Position numbers and translations under genes: made by a program. The notes below the pieces were generated by a model. That model had not been told where the DNA came from and did not search any database. It saw nothing but the letters and a program-made list of their open reading frames with translations. A DNA stretch of 64,000 nucleotides from Pseudobowmanella zhangzhouensis (GTDB lineage Bacteria; Pseudomonadota; Gammaproteobacteria; Enterobacterales; Alteromonadaceae), in contig NZ_JBHSYO010000007.1 in assembly GCF_042662685.1 (NCBI RefSeq), positions 372,001 through 436,000 on the forward strand, read 5' to 3'. Shown here piece after piece: positions 8,840 through 17,675 of this stretch. The stretch's first letter is position 1, and every line of letters begins with the position of its first letter.

Positions 8840-9412
8840 ATGCCTTCCAACGAGAATAACAAGGCAGAAAGCGTTACCAGTCAGTGGTTTGAACAATTGT
8901 TTACTGCTTTGCGCTGGCCGCTGAAAAAGGCGTTGCGTGCCATGGTCTCGGTATCTGATGCGGACGAGATTGTGCAGGATTCCTTTGTGGCACTGATGGA
9001 ACAGTGCGATAAATCGGTGCCGGACAACCCCAGAGCATTTGTTTATACCGTGGCGCGCAATCTGGCTATTTCGCGTCTGCGTTCACAAGGCGTCCGACAA
9101 CAATTTCTGTCCGAGCAAGAGGCCACGGGTCTCGAACTCCCATCTAACGTATCGCAAGATACGCTTTTCGCCGAACACCAGAAACAACGCCTCACCGCGG
9201 CGATTGAACAGCTACCACCGGTGTGCCGGCAGGTATTCGTATTACGCAAAATGCACGGCTATAGCCATAAAGAAATTGCCGACATTATGGGTATCTCGGT
9301 GAAAACCGTTGAGAACCATATTGCCAAGGGCATGAAAGCCTGTTTGCAGGCGTGTCGAATCAGCAGCAATCACCAATCTATCGACAAGGCTCGTCACCAG
9401 TCGGGTAAATGA
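8840..9412 (+). CDS. ECF-type RNA polymerase sigma factor, FecI-like
   Basis: A 190-residue sigma-70 family protein with region 2 (about 20-90, with DADEIVQDSFVALM and the core-binding ARNLAISRLR) and region 4 (about 125-175, helix-turn-helix GYSHKEIADIMGISVKTVENH). It has no regions 1 or 3, as for ECF sigmas. Gene order (sigma, FecR-like membrane protein, TonB-dependent receptor) is the standard layout of cell-surface signalling operons, so it most likely drives transcription of the receptor at 9956. The stop codon overlaps the next start (ATGA). AGGGAG lies upstream of the ATG. Confidence 0.93.
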   Translation: MPSNENNKAESVTSQWFEQLFTALRWPLKKALRAMVSVSDADEIVQDSFVALMEQCDKSVPDNPRAFVYTVARNLAISRLRSQGVRQQFLSEQEATGLELPSNVSQDTLFAEHQKQRLTAAIEQLPPVCRQVFVLRKMHGYSHKEIADIMGISVKTVENHIAKGMKACLQACRISSNHQSIDKARHQSGK

Positions 9413-9753
9413 TGTCTATCGAAGAATGGACCGGCTATGGTTTGCCGGAAGAAATTACCGATGCTGCCATTGCCTGGTTGGTTAAACTCGAGTCCGGCGA
9501 AATGGATGAAGCGCAGCACCAGCAATTCAAGTCCTGGCTAGATGCACAACCGGAGCATCGCTGGGCGTTTGAGGATGTGTCTACGGTGTGGGCCAAGTCA
9601 TCTGTCGTGCGCACCTCGTTATCGCCAATCGCGATTCAAACCGCGCATAAGCCCGCAGCCGCGCCTGCGAGAATTTCCCGTGCAGACCTTTATACCCTGA
9701 TCACACTGGCTGCCGTTTTTGCTGGCGTGCTACTCGGCTCGGCCCTTCAGTAA
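9409..9753 (+). CDS. Truncated FecR-like anti-sigma factor (DUF4880 plus one membrane helix)
   Basis: Only 114 residues long. Residues about 15-60 (AIAWLVKLESGEMDEAQHQQFKSWL) match the cytoplasmic DUF4880 domain with which FecR-type proteins hold or activate their sigma factor. One membrane helix follows (about 92-112) and then the protein ends. The usual large periplasmic FecR domain (about 200 residues) is missing. I see no reading frame after the stop that continues it, so this looks like a real short form, not a recent frameshift. It overlaps the sigma gene by four bases, implying coupled translation. ATG codons at 9409 and 9412 are both possible starts. Confidence 0.85.
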   Translation: MMSIEEWTGYGLPEEITDAAIAWLVKLESGEMDEAQHQQFKSWLDAQPEHRWAFEDVSTVWAKSSVVRTSLSPIAIQTAHKPAAAPARISRADLYTLITLAAVFAGVLLGSALQ

Positions 9754-9955
9754 CAAAAAATAAATAAAAATTTAACAAAGGCGTAGGGGGTTTTGCTCGC
9801 TCGTGCGTCTTACCTTCTGATAACCCATTTTTAATTGAGGTTATCTGTGGCCTGCCATGCCGCGGCATGGCGTTGACGGCGATAACACAAGCCGCTGAGA
9901 CGCTGCCAAGCGAGTGTCAGCAGGCAAGGGTGACAAATCAACTATCGGAGCAAGC
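9754..9955 (+). promoter_or_regulatory. Leader of the TonB-dependent receptor: PvdS-like box and two hairpins
   Basis: Right after the FecR-like stop an AT-rich stretch holds TAAAT at 9761-9765 and CGT at 9782-9784, sixteen bases apart, the spacing of the iron-starvation box used by PvdS-type sigma factors; in AT-rich DNA this may be chance. Downstream are two inverted repeats: GATAACC/GGTTATC (9819-9845, 7-bp stem, 13-base loop) and a perfect 18-base palindrome centred at 9862/9863 (9854-9871). A GGAG lies seven bases before the receptor ATG at 9956. The region may carry the target promoter of the local sigma factor and a structured leader. Confidence 0.45.
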
Positions 9956-12949
9956 ATGCTGAACAAAATAACAAAAGCAATTTGCAGCAAGTATTCCTCC
10001 TCACTCACCATGGCAACACTATTGATGGCATATGCCTCACAGGCCGCGGCGCAGGAGCAGGAATCCACTAAAAAAGACGAAGCAGAAGTAGAAAAAATCT
10101 CGGTGGTCGGCTCGCAAATTCGCGGCGGTCAGGTCAGTGAGGCATTGGCAGTGTCGGTCTTCAGTGCCGAAGACATCGCCGAGCTGGGTATCGATTCTGG
10201 TGATGAACTACTGGATATGATCCCCGAGAACGGGCAAAACTTTTTTAATGAAGCTGCCAACATCAGTGGTGGGGTCAACTCTGCCCGTGGTGACGTCGGT
10301 GCCTATAACCTGCGTAATTTAGGCACCGGCAATACGCTCGTACTGCTAAATGGCCGCCGTATGGTTAACGCGCCTACTTATCAGACGGAAGAAGTCGGTG
10401 GGAGTTTCGTGCCCGTTAACAGCGTGAACTCCAATGCCATTCCGGTCGGTGGCTTGAGCCGCCTTGAGGTACTGCGCGATGGTGCCTCTGCAATTTATGG
10501 TGCAGATGCCGTTGCAGGTGTGGTTAACAATGTACTAAAAACTGATTTTACCGGTTTAAATGTCAGTGTTCGTTTAAAGGAATTTGAGCATTTACCTCGC
10601 GATGACAAGAGTCTTAACGTCGAATGGGGTAAGGATTTTAATGGTGGCAGAACTAACGTTAGCGCTTACTTCAATTATTACGATCGTGGCCGCGTCAGTT
10701 CATTAGACGACCCACGTTGGGCCAGTTCCGATTTCCGCAGCCGTATCCCTGCCGGGTCTGCCTGGGAAGGTGATACTGCGTTTCGCAATGACACGGCCAA
10801 CTCGCTTTATGGCCAGTATGATGTAGTCACCCGGGCATCCTCTGTGGGTTTATCCGGTACACTGACAGATAGTGCTGGTGAATTTGAGACTTACCCTATC
10901 GGTGACGATCGCTGCCAATACGCTATTAATGATTACATTTGCGGCGGGATTGATGGTCAGGGCACCTATCGCCTGGATTACAACGCGATGGGACGTGATT
11001 TAGTCTCTGCTCTGGATCGCACCAACCTGTTTGTTTTCGTTAATCACACTTTTGAAAATGGCACCGAGAGTTTTACGGAGATGTCTTATTACACCTCCGA
11101 CTCTAATTTAATTCGTCATCCATCTGCGTCGTTTTCAACATCGGCATTACGGGTTGGTGCCGAGAACTATTACAACCCATTCGGGCCATGTGGTTCGCCC
11201 AACCGTCTGCCAGATGACGTGATCCCCGGCGTGCCATGTGAAGGCCTTGAACTGATCATGGATAACTACCGTTTTGCCGAAAAGCCGCGGATTATCGATG
11301 TATCGCAAGACAGCTACCGCTTCCTGCAAGGCTTCAGAGGCCTGTGGAATGAGTGGGAATGGGAAACCGCCTTTGCATATTCGAAAGCGTCCAGCAGTGA
11401 TGTGACTCACAACCGGGTTTCCAACACGCTGATGCAAGAGGCGTTGTTTGATTCTACCGCTGCGGCGTACAACCCGTTCAGCGGAGGCGTAAACAACAAT
11501 ATTGAGCGGGCGCTAGTGGACGTGTATCGCGATGGCGAAACCAGTTTAACCACGCTGGATTTCAAAATGGTGCATCCCGCGCTGTTCGAGTTGCCTGGCG
11601 GTCAAGCAGGTTTCTTACTTGGTGTAGACTGGCGGCGTGAAACCTTTAAGGATGACCGTGACCCACGCCTGGATGGCACTATTGTTTTCACTGACTGGGA
11701 AGGTGATACCTATCCGTATGTGTCAGATATCGTCAACTCCAGTCCAACCCCGGATAACGAGGGCAGTCGTAACGTGACCTCGTTGTTTACCGAACTGCAA
11801 CTACCGGTGTTCGATAGTTTGGATGTGCAGTTAGCGCTGCGTTATGAAAACTTCTCGGACGTGGAAGATACCACAGTCGGTAAAGTCGCATTTGGTTGGC
11901 ACCCTAATGATTATGTACTTGTCAGAGGCTCATGGTCAGAGGCCTTCCGTGCGCCAAATCTGGTGACCATCAACGAAGAAATCGTGGCACGGAATAACAC
12001 CCGTACAGACTGGACCTGTATATACGCTGCGGAAAATGGTGGTGATCCGGATCAGGATGTACTGGATTGCGTTAATTCGACCCAGCGTATAGCGCAGGGT
12101 AGTTCGAATCTGGTGCCGGAAGACTCCACCAATACCTCGGTGGGATTGGTGCTTACCCCAACCGAATCGTTGACCTTTACTGTCGACTTCTGGTCGATAG
12201 AGAAAAACAACACGATTGGGTTGCTGGGCGAAGAAAACCATACCTTGCTGGATTTGGTTTACCGATTGGAAAGTGGCGCTGCATGTACAACCAATTCTGC
12301 GGTAAACCGGGTTGATGCAACGGCCGATCAAATTGCTATCTACGAGGCTGCCGGGATTTGTCCTGCCGGTGATATCAAGTATATCGACGATAATTATGCC
12401 AACCTTGATACCCGCACAGTACGCGGCTACGACATTGGTGTGTATTACACAGAAACCTTCGACTTTGGTAAGGTCAGTGTGGATTACAACGGCTCGTTCT
12501 TGCAGAAGTTTGAGCAAAAGGCCGGTGGTGATGCGCAAAAACTGGTGGCAGCGCAGGAAAGTGGTTTGCTGTCAGCGGACTATCCAGTGGCAGGCTTTGC
12601 TGATTTGATTGGTAAAAATGGCAATCAAAAGTCACGTCACCATATGAAAGTCTCCTGGCGTAAAGGCGATTGGGGCGCAGCCGTGTCGGGTAACCGCATC
12701 GGCAGTTTCTATCAGGATGATTTAACCCTGGAAGATGGCACCCGTTATGTGATCCCGGCGATGACCACCTATGACGCGAGTGTGGATTTCCGTACCGCGA
12801 TATATGATGTGAAAACCCGCTTCCGTTTTGGTATCAAGAACTTAACGGATGCACGAGCGCCGTTGGCAGACGATAACTTTGGTTACTTCTCTGACGCGCA
12901 CTCTGACTTAGGCCGAAACTTCTATCTGGATATCAAAGCAGAATTCTAG
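9956..12949 (+). CDS. TonB-dependent outer-membrane receptor
   Basis: A 997-residue receptor. The ATG at 9956 starts the signal peptide (cleaved after ASQAAA); the 14 upstream codons of the open frame look non-coding. A TonB-box-like segment (EKISVVGSQI) precedes the plug domain (about 45-190), with family motifs TLVLLNGRRMV and VLRDGASAIYGADAVAGVVN. The rest forms a 22-strand beta-barrel ending in phenylalanine, as required for outer-membrane insertion. There is no N-terminal STN signalling domain, so it cannot talk to FecR in the classical way. The receptor belongs to the large carbohydrate/peptide-type receptors common in Alteromonadales; its substrate is unknown, but the genes downstream suggest an acidic or peptide-like compound. 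Confidence 0.95.
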   Translation: MLNKITKAICSKYSSSLTMATLLMAYASQAAAQEQESTKKDEAEVEKISVVGSQIRGGQVSEALAVSVFSAEDIAELGIDSGDELLDMIPENGQNFFNEAANISGGVNSARGDVGAYNLRNLGTGNTLVLLNGRRMVNAPTYQTEEVGGSFVPVNSVNSNAIPVGGLSRLEVLRDGASAIYGADAVAGVVNNVLKTDFTGLNVSVRLKEFEHLPRDDKSLNVEWGKDFNGGRTNVSAYFNYYDRGRVSSLDDPRWASSDFRSRIPAGSAWEGDTAFRNDTANSLYGQYDVVTRASSVGLSGTLTDSAGEFETYPIGDDRCQYAINDYICGGIDGQGTYRLDYNAMGRDLVSALDRTNLFVFVNHTFENGTESFTEMSYYTSDSNLIRHPSASFSTSALRVGAENYYNPFGPCGSPNRLPDDVIPGVPCEGLELIMDNYRFAEKPRIIDVSQDSYRFLQGFRGLWNEWEWETAFAYSKASSSDVTHNRVSNTLMQEALFDSTAAAYNPFSGGVNNNIERALVDVYRDGETSLTTLDFKMVHPALFELPGGQAGFLLGVDWRRETFKDDRDPRLDGTIVFTDWEGDTYPYVSDIVNSSPTPDNEGSRNVTSLFTELQLPVFDSLDVQLALRYENFSDVEDTTVGKVAFGWHPNDYVLVRGSWSEAFRAPNLVTINEEIVARNNTRTDWTCIYAAENGGDPDQDVLDCVNSTQRIAQGSSNLVPEDSTNTSVGLVLTPTESLTFTVDFWSIEKNNTIGLLGEENHTLLDLVYRLESGAACTTNSAVNRVDATADQIAIYEAAGICPAGDIKYIDDNYANLDTRTVRGYDIGVYYTETFDFGKVSVDYNGSFLQKFEQKAGGDAQKLVAAQESGLLSADYPVAGFADLIGKNGNQKSRHHMKVSWRKGDWGAAVSGNRIGSFYQDDLTLEDGTRYVIPAMTTYDASVDFRTAIYDVKTRFRFGIKNLTDARAPLADDNFGYFSDAHSDLGRNFYLDIKAEF

Positions 12950-12959
12950 ATAGCACCAT

Positions 12960-12991
12960 GCCGGTTACCTGTGGGTAGCCGGCGTACTTTT
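12960..12991 (+). terminator. Hairpin between receptor and permease genes
   Basis: A 10-bp stem (GCCGGTTACC / GGTAGCCGGC, one G-U pair) with a 4-base loop is followed by only a short T-run. It is probably a partial terminator that lets the receptor be made in excess over the downstream enzymes. Confidence 0.6.
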
Positions 12992-13007
12992 GACGTTAAG
13001 AAGTGTT

Positions 13008-14498
13008 ATGACACAACCACAAGAATTTAAAAATTACCTCGATGAACCGGCACGAGCGCGATATCAGAATATCGGTTTGCTACTTGGGCCGATCTTGTTT
13101 GCGGTGTTTATGCTGTTTGATGCCAGTCAACAGGTGATGGATGTCACCGCGTGGCGTGTTGCCGCGATTGGTATTTGGATGGCCATTTGGTGGGCGACCG
13201 AAGCGATTCCTGTGCCAGCGACGGCATTTGTCCCGCTGGTGACGTTTGATCTGCTGGGAATTGCCAGTTTTAAAGATGCCGCGATGCCCTTTGCGAACCC
13301 GATTATCTTTTTGTTTTTAGGGGCGTTTTTACTAGCGATTGCGGTAGAAAAAAGCAACCTGCACAAACGTATCGCGCTGTTAATTTTACGTGTGACCGGT
13401 ACGCGTAGCCCCAGATTGGTGGGCGGATTTATGCTGGTTGGCGCATTTTTGTCGATGTGGATGAGCAATACCTCGACCACGTTAATGCTGATGCCAATTT
13501 GTATGTCGGTGGTCAAAGTTATCATCGACAACGCACCTGACGCGAGCGAGCGCCAGAAAGTACATTTTCAGATAGCCATGATGTTGGGGCTCGCTTATGC
13601 CACTACGATTGGTGGTTTGTCTACCTTGATTGGTACACCCCCGAATGCGTTGCTGGCGGCTTTTTTGACCGACAACTATGGCATTCAGATCGATTTCCTC
13701 GACTGGATGAAAGTCGGGGTGCCAATCAGCCTCGTGATGCTACCTGCAACCTGGTGGTTGTTGACCCGCTGGATCTTCACAGTAGATATAAAAGCCGATC
13801 ACAGCGTACGTGAACATTTCGCCCAATTGCATCGCGAACTGGGGCCGGTTAGCAGTGCAGAAAAGCGTGTAGGCATCGTGTTCTTTATCGTCATTTTATT
13901 ATGGATTGCCCGTACCCCGCTTAGTAACTGGTTAGGGATCTCGGGTGTTTCAGATGCCGGGATTGCCATGTGGGGCGCGTTAATGTTGTTCCTCATCCCG
14001 GCCAATCGTGAGGTATCAGCGCCTATTCTGAACTGGCATGACGCCAGTCGCGTGCCATGGGGCGTACTGGTGCTGTTCGGTGGCGGGTTGAGTCTGGCCG
14101 CAGCTGTTTCTTCCAGTGGTTTAGCCACGTTTCTTGGTGAGTCACTGAAGCCGCTAACCGTCTTTGGCATTGCTGCGTTGATTGTAGCGGCGACTGCACT
14201 GGTGATCTTCCTGACCGAATTAACCAGCAATCTGGCTACAGCCGCCACACTGTTGCCGGTTGTTGCCTCCATCGCGTTACAAACCGATGTGTCGCCGATT
14301 TTGCTAACGGTTCCGGTCACCTTGGCGGCCAGTTGCGCCTTTATGTTGCCGGTTGCCACACCACCCAATGCGATTGTATTTGCTTCAGGCTATCTGACGA
14401 TCCCACAAATGATGCGCAGTGGCGTGATGCTGAACATTCTTGGCATGATTTTACTGTCGTTGGTTGCTGTGTGGTGGGCGCCTTATGTATTGCTTTAA
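13008..14498 (+). CDS. SLC13/DASS family anion permease (dicarboxylate or sulfate symporter)
   Basis: A 496-residue inner-membrane protein with about 11-12 helices. It carries the two DASS signature repeats: TSTTLML near residue 158 with GTPPNALLAA near 211, and LTSNLATAATLLP with ATPPNAIVFA in the second half; these Ser-Asn-Thr/Pro-Pro-Asn motifs bind sodium and the carboxylates. The family imports succinate, malate, citrate, aspartate-like dicarboxylates or sulfate with sodium. ATG at 13008 is chosen over the upstream TTG at 12990. It is followed after 13 bases by the SGNH hydrolase gene, so it belongs to the same operon. Confidence 0.9.
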   Translation: MTQPQEFKNYLDEPARARYQNIGLLLGPILFAVFMLFDASQQVMDVTAWRVAAIGIWMAIWWATEAIPVPATAFVPLVTFDLLGIASFKDAAMPFANPIIFLFLGAFLLAIAVEKSNLHKRIALLILRVTGTRSPRLVGGFMLVGAFLSMWMSNTSTTLMLMPICMSVVKVIIDNAPDASERQKVHFQIAMMLGLAYATTIGGLSTLIGTPPNALLAAFLTDNYGIQIDFLDWMKVGVPISLVMLPATWWLLTRWIFTVDIKADHSVREHFAQLHRELGPVSSAEKRVGIVFFIVILLWIARTPLSNWLGISGVSDAGIAMWGALMLFLIPANREVSAPILNWHDASRVPWGVLVLFGGGLSLAAAVSSSGLATFLGESLKPLTVFGIAALIVAATALVIFLTELTSNLATAATLLPVVASIALQTDVSPILLTVPVTLAASCAFMLPVATPPNAIVFASGYLTIPQMMRSGVMLNILGMILLSLVAVWWAPYVLL

Positions 14499-14511
14499 CA
14501 ATGGATTCTTT

Positions 14512-15318
14512 ATGTTAATTCGACGTCTTATTTTCATCGGCTTTGCCTTTGTCACGTTTCACGCTGCGGCGGCGGACGACGCGGCGCAGCAAGCACCGCA
14601 GACCACGCCACAACGCGTGCTGTTTGTTGGCAACAGCTTTAGTTATTTCAATAACGGGTTACACAACCATGTGTCGAGCCTGATAAAAGCTGCAGGAAAA
14701 TGGCAAACCGGCACCAATCGCTACCGTTTGAAAACGCTTTCTGGCGGCCGATTGGCTGAACATGTGGACGGGTTTAGCAGTTTGATCAAACAACCGACTG
14801 GTCGTGAGTGGGATGTCGTGGTGATTCAGGGCCATTCCTCTGAGCCGGTTGAACCAAAACGTCAGGCTGGCTTTATCCGTGCCGCTAATGAGTTAATTAA
14901 GCAAGTGCGACAGCATAAAGCCACGCCTGTACTGTTTATGACCTGGGGATACGCAGGGCAGCCAGAGATGGCACAAATGCTGGCCGATAACTATGTGCAG
15001 CTAGGGAATGCCCAGAGCGCATTGGTCGTACCGGTCGGGTTGGCGTTTGCGCAGATTGCGCGCCAGCATCCAGAGATAAATCTATATAGCCCGGATGTCA
15101 GTGGTTTCGATGAGGCCGGCAATACTATCTATGATGCAACGATTAAACATCCATCGCTGGCTGGCACTTATCTGGCGGCATGCATGTTCTATGCGACCTT
15201 CTATCAGCAATCACCGCTGGGTTTGGCCTATACCGCCGGCCTTGATAAATCTACGGCAGAAACACTGCAACGCCAGGCATGGCAAACCTATACGCAGTTT
15301 TATGGTGAGGCAAAATGA
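14512..15318 (+). CDS. Periplasmic SGNH/GDSL-type hydrolase, DUF4886-like
   Basis: A 268-residue protein with a signal peptide (cleaved near HAAAA). The block VLFVGNSFSYFNNG puts a nucleophile serine at residue 42, in the GNS form used by DUF4886 proteins. The C-terminal block KHPSLAGTYLAAC carries the catalytic histidine; the Asp usually three residues before it (DxxH) appears as Asp five residues before, a small oddity. SGNH enzymes cleave esters, often acyl or acetyl groups. Its place between a permease and a carboxypeptidase suggests it deacylates the imported compound in the periplasm. The stop overlaps the next start (ATGA). The frame extends to 14464, but ATG 14512 begins the signal peptide. 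Confidence 0.8.
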   Translation: MLIRRLIFIGFAFVTFHAAAADDAAQQAPQTTPQRVLFVGNSFSYFNNGLHNHVSSLIKAAGKWQTGTNRYRLKTLSGGRLAEHVDGFSSLIKQPTGREWDVVVIQGHSSEPVEPKRQAGFIRAANELIKQVRQHKATPVLFMTWGYAGQPEMAQMLADNYVQLGNAQSALVVPVGLAFAQIARQHPEINLYSPDVSGFDEAGNTIYDATIKHPSLAGTYLAACMFYATFYQQSPLGLAYTAGLDKSTAETLQRQAWQTYTQFYGEAK

Positions 15319-16472
15319 TCAGACGTGCGGGGTTGATGGCTGGTCTGCTGTTAGCCAGTCAGTGGAGTTGGGCAACGGAGTGCGAAAGCGGCAAAGTACA
15401 TATCACAGATGATTTTGCCGGTGGCAATATTGCCAGTTGTGCGGTGAAAAGTGAGTATGACTTTGTTGTCGGAGTAGCACCGGAAAATACCCCGATTAAT
15501 CCCAGCCCTTGGTATGCCATGGCGTTATCCGTGGCAGAACCCGGAAAGGTAACGATTAGCCTCGAATATCAGTTTGGTAAGCACCGTTATATCCCCAAAG
15601 TCAGCAAAATAGGTGACGTAAAGCCTGTGTATCTGCAAGCAGAGCAGGTTGTCGTCAATGAGGATGGTAGTCAGGCGGTTATTCATTTATCACTGGAGCA
15701 GGGGGAATATACCCTCAGCGCACAGCCTTTAGTGACCAACGAGGTCTACCAAAGCTGGCGTAATCAACTGCAACAGAGCAATCCGGGTTTGATTCCCCAT
15801 GTGGTTGCCCACTCCGTGGAAAACCGACCGATTAGGTTACTTGAAAGTCGCGCCACTGAAGGGAAGCAAGTCGTGCTGTTGCTGGGACGAGCACATCCGC
15901 CGGAAGTCACCGGGGCCTTCGCGATGCAGTCGTTTTTACTGCGATTAAATGGTGCTACTGCGCTGGCAAAGCGCTTTCGCGAGCGATTCTCACTGCTGAT
16001 GCTGCCGAATCTTAACCCCGACGGCGTCGAACACGGCTATTGGCGGCATAATATGAATGGCGTTGATTTGAACCGCGATTGGGGGCCGTTTACCCAGCCG
16101 GAAACGCGTGGTTCACATGCCTTTATTCACAACTACCTCAAAGACAAGCAACTGGTTGCGATGCTGGATTTCCACTCCACTCAGCGTAATGTGTTGTATG
16201 TGCAAAAACAGGATCAACCATCGCTGCTGCCAGAGTTCGCCGAGCAATGGTTACAGGCTATGCAGCACGCCAATATCCCATTGGATTTAGTGCTGGCACC
16301 GGGGCATAACCCAACCAGCCCTACTTCAAAAACCTGGTTTTACAGCCAATATCAGGTGCCCGCGATCACTTATGAGATGGCCGATACAGCCGCAGAGGGC
16401 CTGCACGAGACGGCCGAAATTGCTGCAGATACCTTTATGCAGCAGTTACTCAGCCGGCTGGATAAGTCCTGA
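15315..16472 (+). CDS. Secreted M14 zinc carboxypeptidase, cytosolic-carboxypeptidase-like
   Basis: A 385-residue protein with a signal peptide (ending near SWA-TE). The N-terminal beta domain starts with ITDDFAGGNI, close to the pattern seen before the catalytic domain of cytosolic carboxypeptidases (M14D). The catalytic domain has zinc ligands His194 and Glu197 in GRAHPPE and His287 in DFHST, a substrate-binding block NPDGVEHG...NGVDLNRDW, and the general base Glu354 in TYEMA. All key residues are present. Eukaryotic relatives remove glutamates from protein tails; bacterial roles are poorly known. Being periplasmic and encoded with a dicarboxylate-type permease, it may clip acidic residues from an imported peptide or conjugate. 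It ends the operon; a terminator follows. Confidence 0.88.
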   Translation: MIRRAGLMAGLLLASQWSWATECESGKVHITDDFAGGNIASCAVKSEYDFVVGVAPENTPINPSPWYAMALSVAEPGKVTISLEYQFGKHRYIPKVSKIGDVKPVYLQAEQVVVNEDGSQAVIHLSLEQGEYTLSAQPLVTNEVYQSWRNQLQQSNPGLIPHVVAHSVENRPIRLLESRATEGKQVVLLLGRAHPPEVTGAFAMQSFLLRLNGATALAKRFRERFSLLMLPNLNPDGVEHGYWRHNMNGVDLNRDWGPFTQPETRGSHAFIHNYLKDKQLVAMLDFHSTQRNVLYVQKQDQPSLLPEFAEQWLQAMQHANIPLDLVLAPGHNPTSPTSKTWFYSQYQVPAITYEMADTAAEGLHETAEIAADTFMQQLLSRLDKS

Positions 16473-16475
16473 CAA

Positions 16476-16500
16476 AAAAGCCACCCGAGGGTGGCTTTTA
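16476..16500. terminator. Bidirectional terminator between carboxypeptidase gene and fbp
   Basis: Stem AAAGCCACC / GGTGGCTTT with loop CGAG, A-run before and T-run after, between convergent genes. Confidence 0.9.
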
Positions 16501-16509
16501 TTCAGCAAT

Positions 16510-17478
16510 TTATTTGTAGTACTCGAGGCAGGCTTCCACCTCGTTTTTGGAACCGAGAATCACTGGTACGCGCTGGTGGATTTCTTGCGGCATGATTTCC
16601 ATGATGCGGCCATTGCCGGTACTGGCCAAACCGCCGGCCTGTTCCATCAGAAATGCCATGGGGTTGGCTTCGTATAGCAGGCGTAATTTGCCAGGGGTTT
16701 TGGGATTACGCTTATCAAACGGATAGGCAAAGATACCGCCACGACATAACACGCGGTGAATATCACCCACCATGGCCGCCACCCAACGCATATTGTAATC
16801 CTTGCCACGCGGGCCTTCGGTACCTGCGAGCAAATCCGCCACGTAACGTTGCATTGGCTCCTGCCAATGACGCTGGTTCGAACTGTTGATGGCGAACTCG
16901 GCAGTGTCCTGTGGTACCTGAATATTGGCCTGAGTGACCAGGAAGCCGCCGTGGGTTTTATCCAGGGTATACAAGTGCGTACCGCGGCCGGTGGTCATGG
17001 CCAGCATAGTGGATGGGCCATACAGGACATAGCCGGCAGCGACTTGCTGACTGCCCGGTTGCAGAAACGCGGCAGGATCGTCCGCATCCATCCACTGCGG
17101 TGCATGGGAAATGGAGAAAATCGTGCCGATTAAGCTGTTGATTTCGGTATTTGACGAGCCATCCAGTGGGTCGAAGCTGACCAGATACTTACCTTCCGGA
17201 TTACAACCAACGACTTTCTCTTCTTCTTCCGATGAAATGGCTTTGACGTAGCCCGATTCACGCAATGTATCGAGGATGATGCGGTTAGAGATCACATCCA
17301 GTTTTTTCTGGGTTTCGCCCTGTACGTTTTCACTCAGGGTTGAGCCCAGCACACCGGCCAGCGCACCCTGACTGACCCGGAAGGAAATTTCCTTACAGGC
17401 TGCAAGCAAAGTGCGAATCAGCAGGATCAGCTCTAACGGACAACCGTCGGCCTGCAATTGCGAGTTGAGTCGTTTCAT
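16510..17478 (-). CDS. fbp: Class I fructose-1,6-bisphosphatase
   Basis: Fbp removes the 1-phosphate of fructose 1,6-bisphosphate in gluconeogenesis, in the cytoplasm. The 322 residues are close to the family length (332). The metal-binding block VSFDPLDGSSN and the active-site block KRNPKTPGKLRLLYEANPMA are clear. The frame runs 39 codons further upstream, but MKRLNSQL at 17478 fits family N-termini. It diverges from mpl; the 197-base gap must contain both promoters. Together with pckA it gives the irreversible gluconeogenic steps. Confidence 0.96.
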   Translation of the reverse strand: MKRLNSQLQADGCPLELILLIRTLLAACKEISFRVSQGALAGVLGSTLSENVQGETQKKLDVISNRIILDTLRESGYVKAISSEEEEKVVGCNPEGKYLVSFDPLDGSSNTEINSLIGTIFSISHAPQWMDADDPAAFLQPGSQQVAAGYVLYGPSTMLAMTTGRGTHLYTLDKTHGGFLVTQANIQVPQDTAEFAINSSNQRHWQEPMQRYVADLLAGTEGPRGKDYNMRWVAAMVGDIHRVLCRGGIFAYPFDKRNPKTPGKLRLLYEANPMAFLMEQAGGLASTGNGRIMEIMPQEIHQRVPVILGSKNEVEACLEYYK

Positions 17479-17675
17479 ATTGTTATCAAACCTTTGATTT
17501 TTTGGGTGTAGGGTCAGTGAACCGCAGGCTTTAACCTTCTTATTCTGAGTCCACACGCCGATTGTACTTAATTTCGCCGCTCGAACCATCCACAATCTGC
17601 TTTCGCCACACTGTAAGATGTAAACTTTTGCAATTCTGGTAGGCTTAGCGGCAACGAAATATTTGCTGTGAAATT

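Noticed and set aside
11936..12538. 200-codon frame antisense to the TonB receptor
   Set aside because: Shadow of the receptor gene; low-complexity and no family features.
17479..17595. N-terminal extension of fbp
   Set aside because: Family proteins begin near MKRL; the extra codons lie in the promoter gap shared with mpl.
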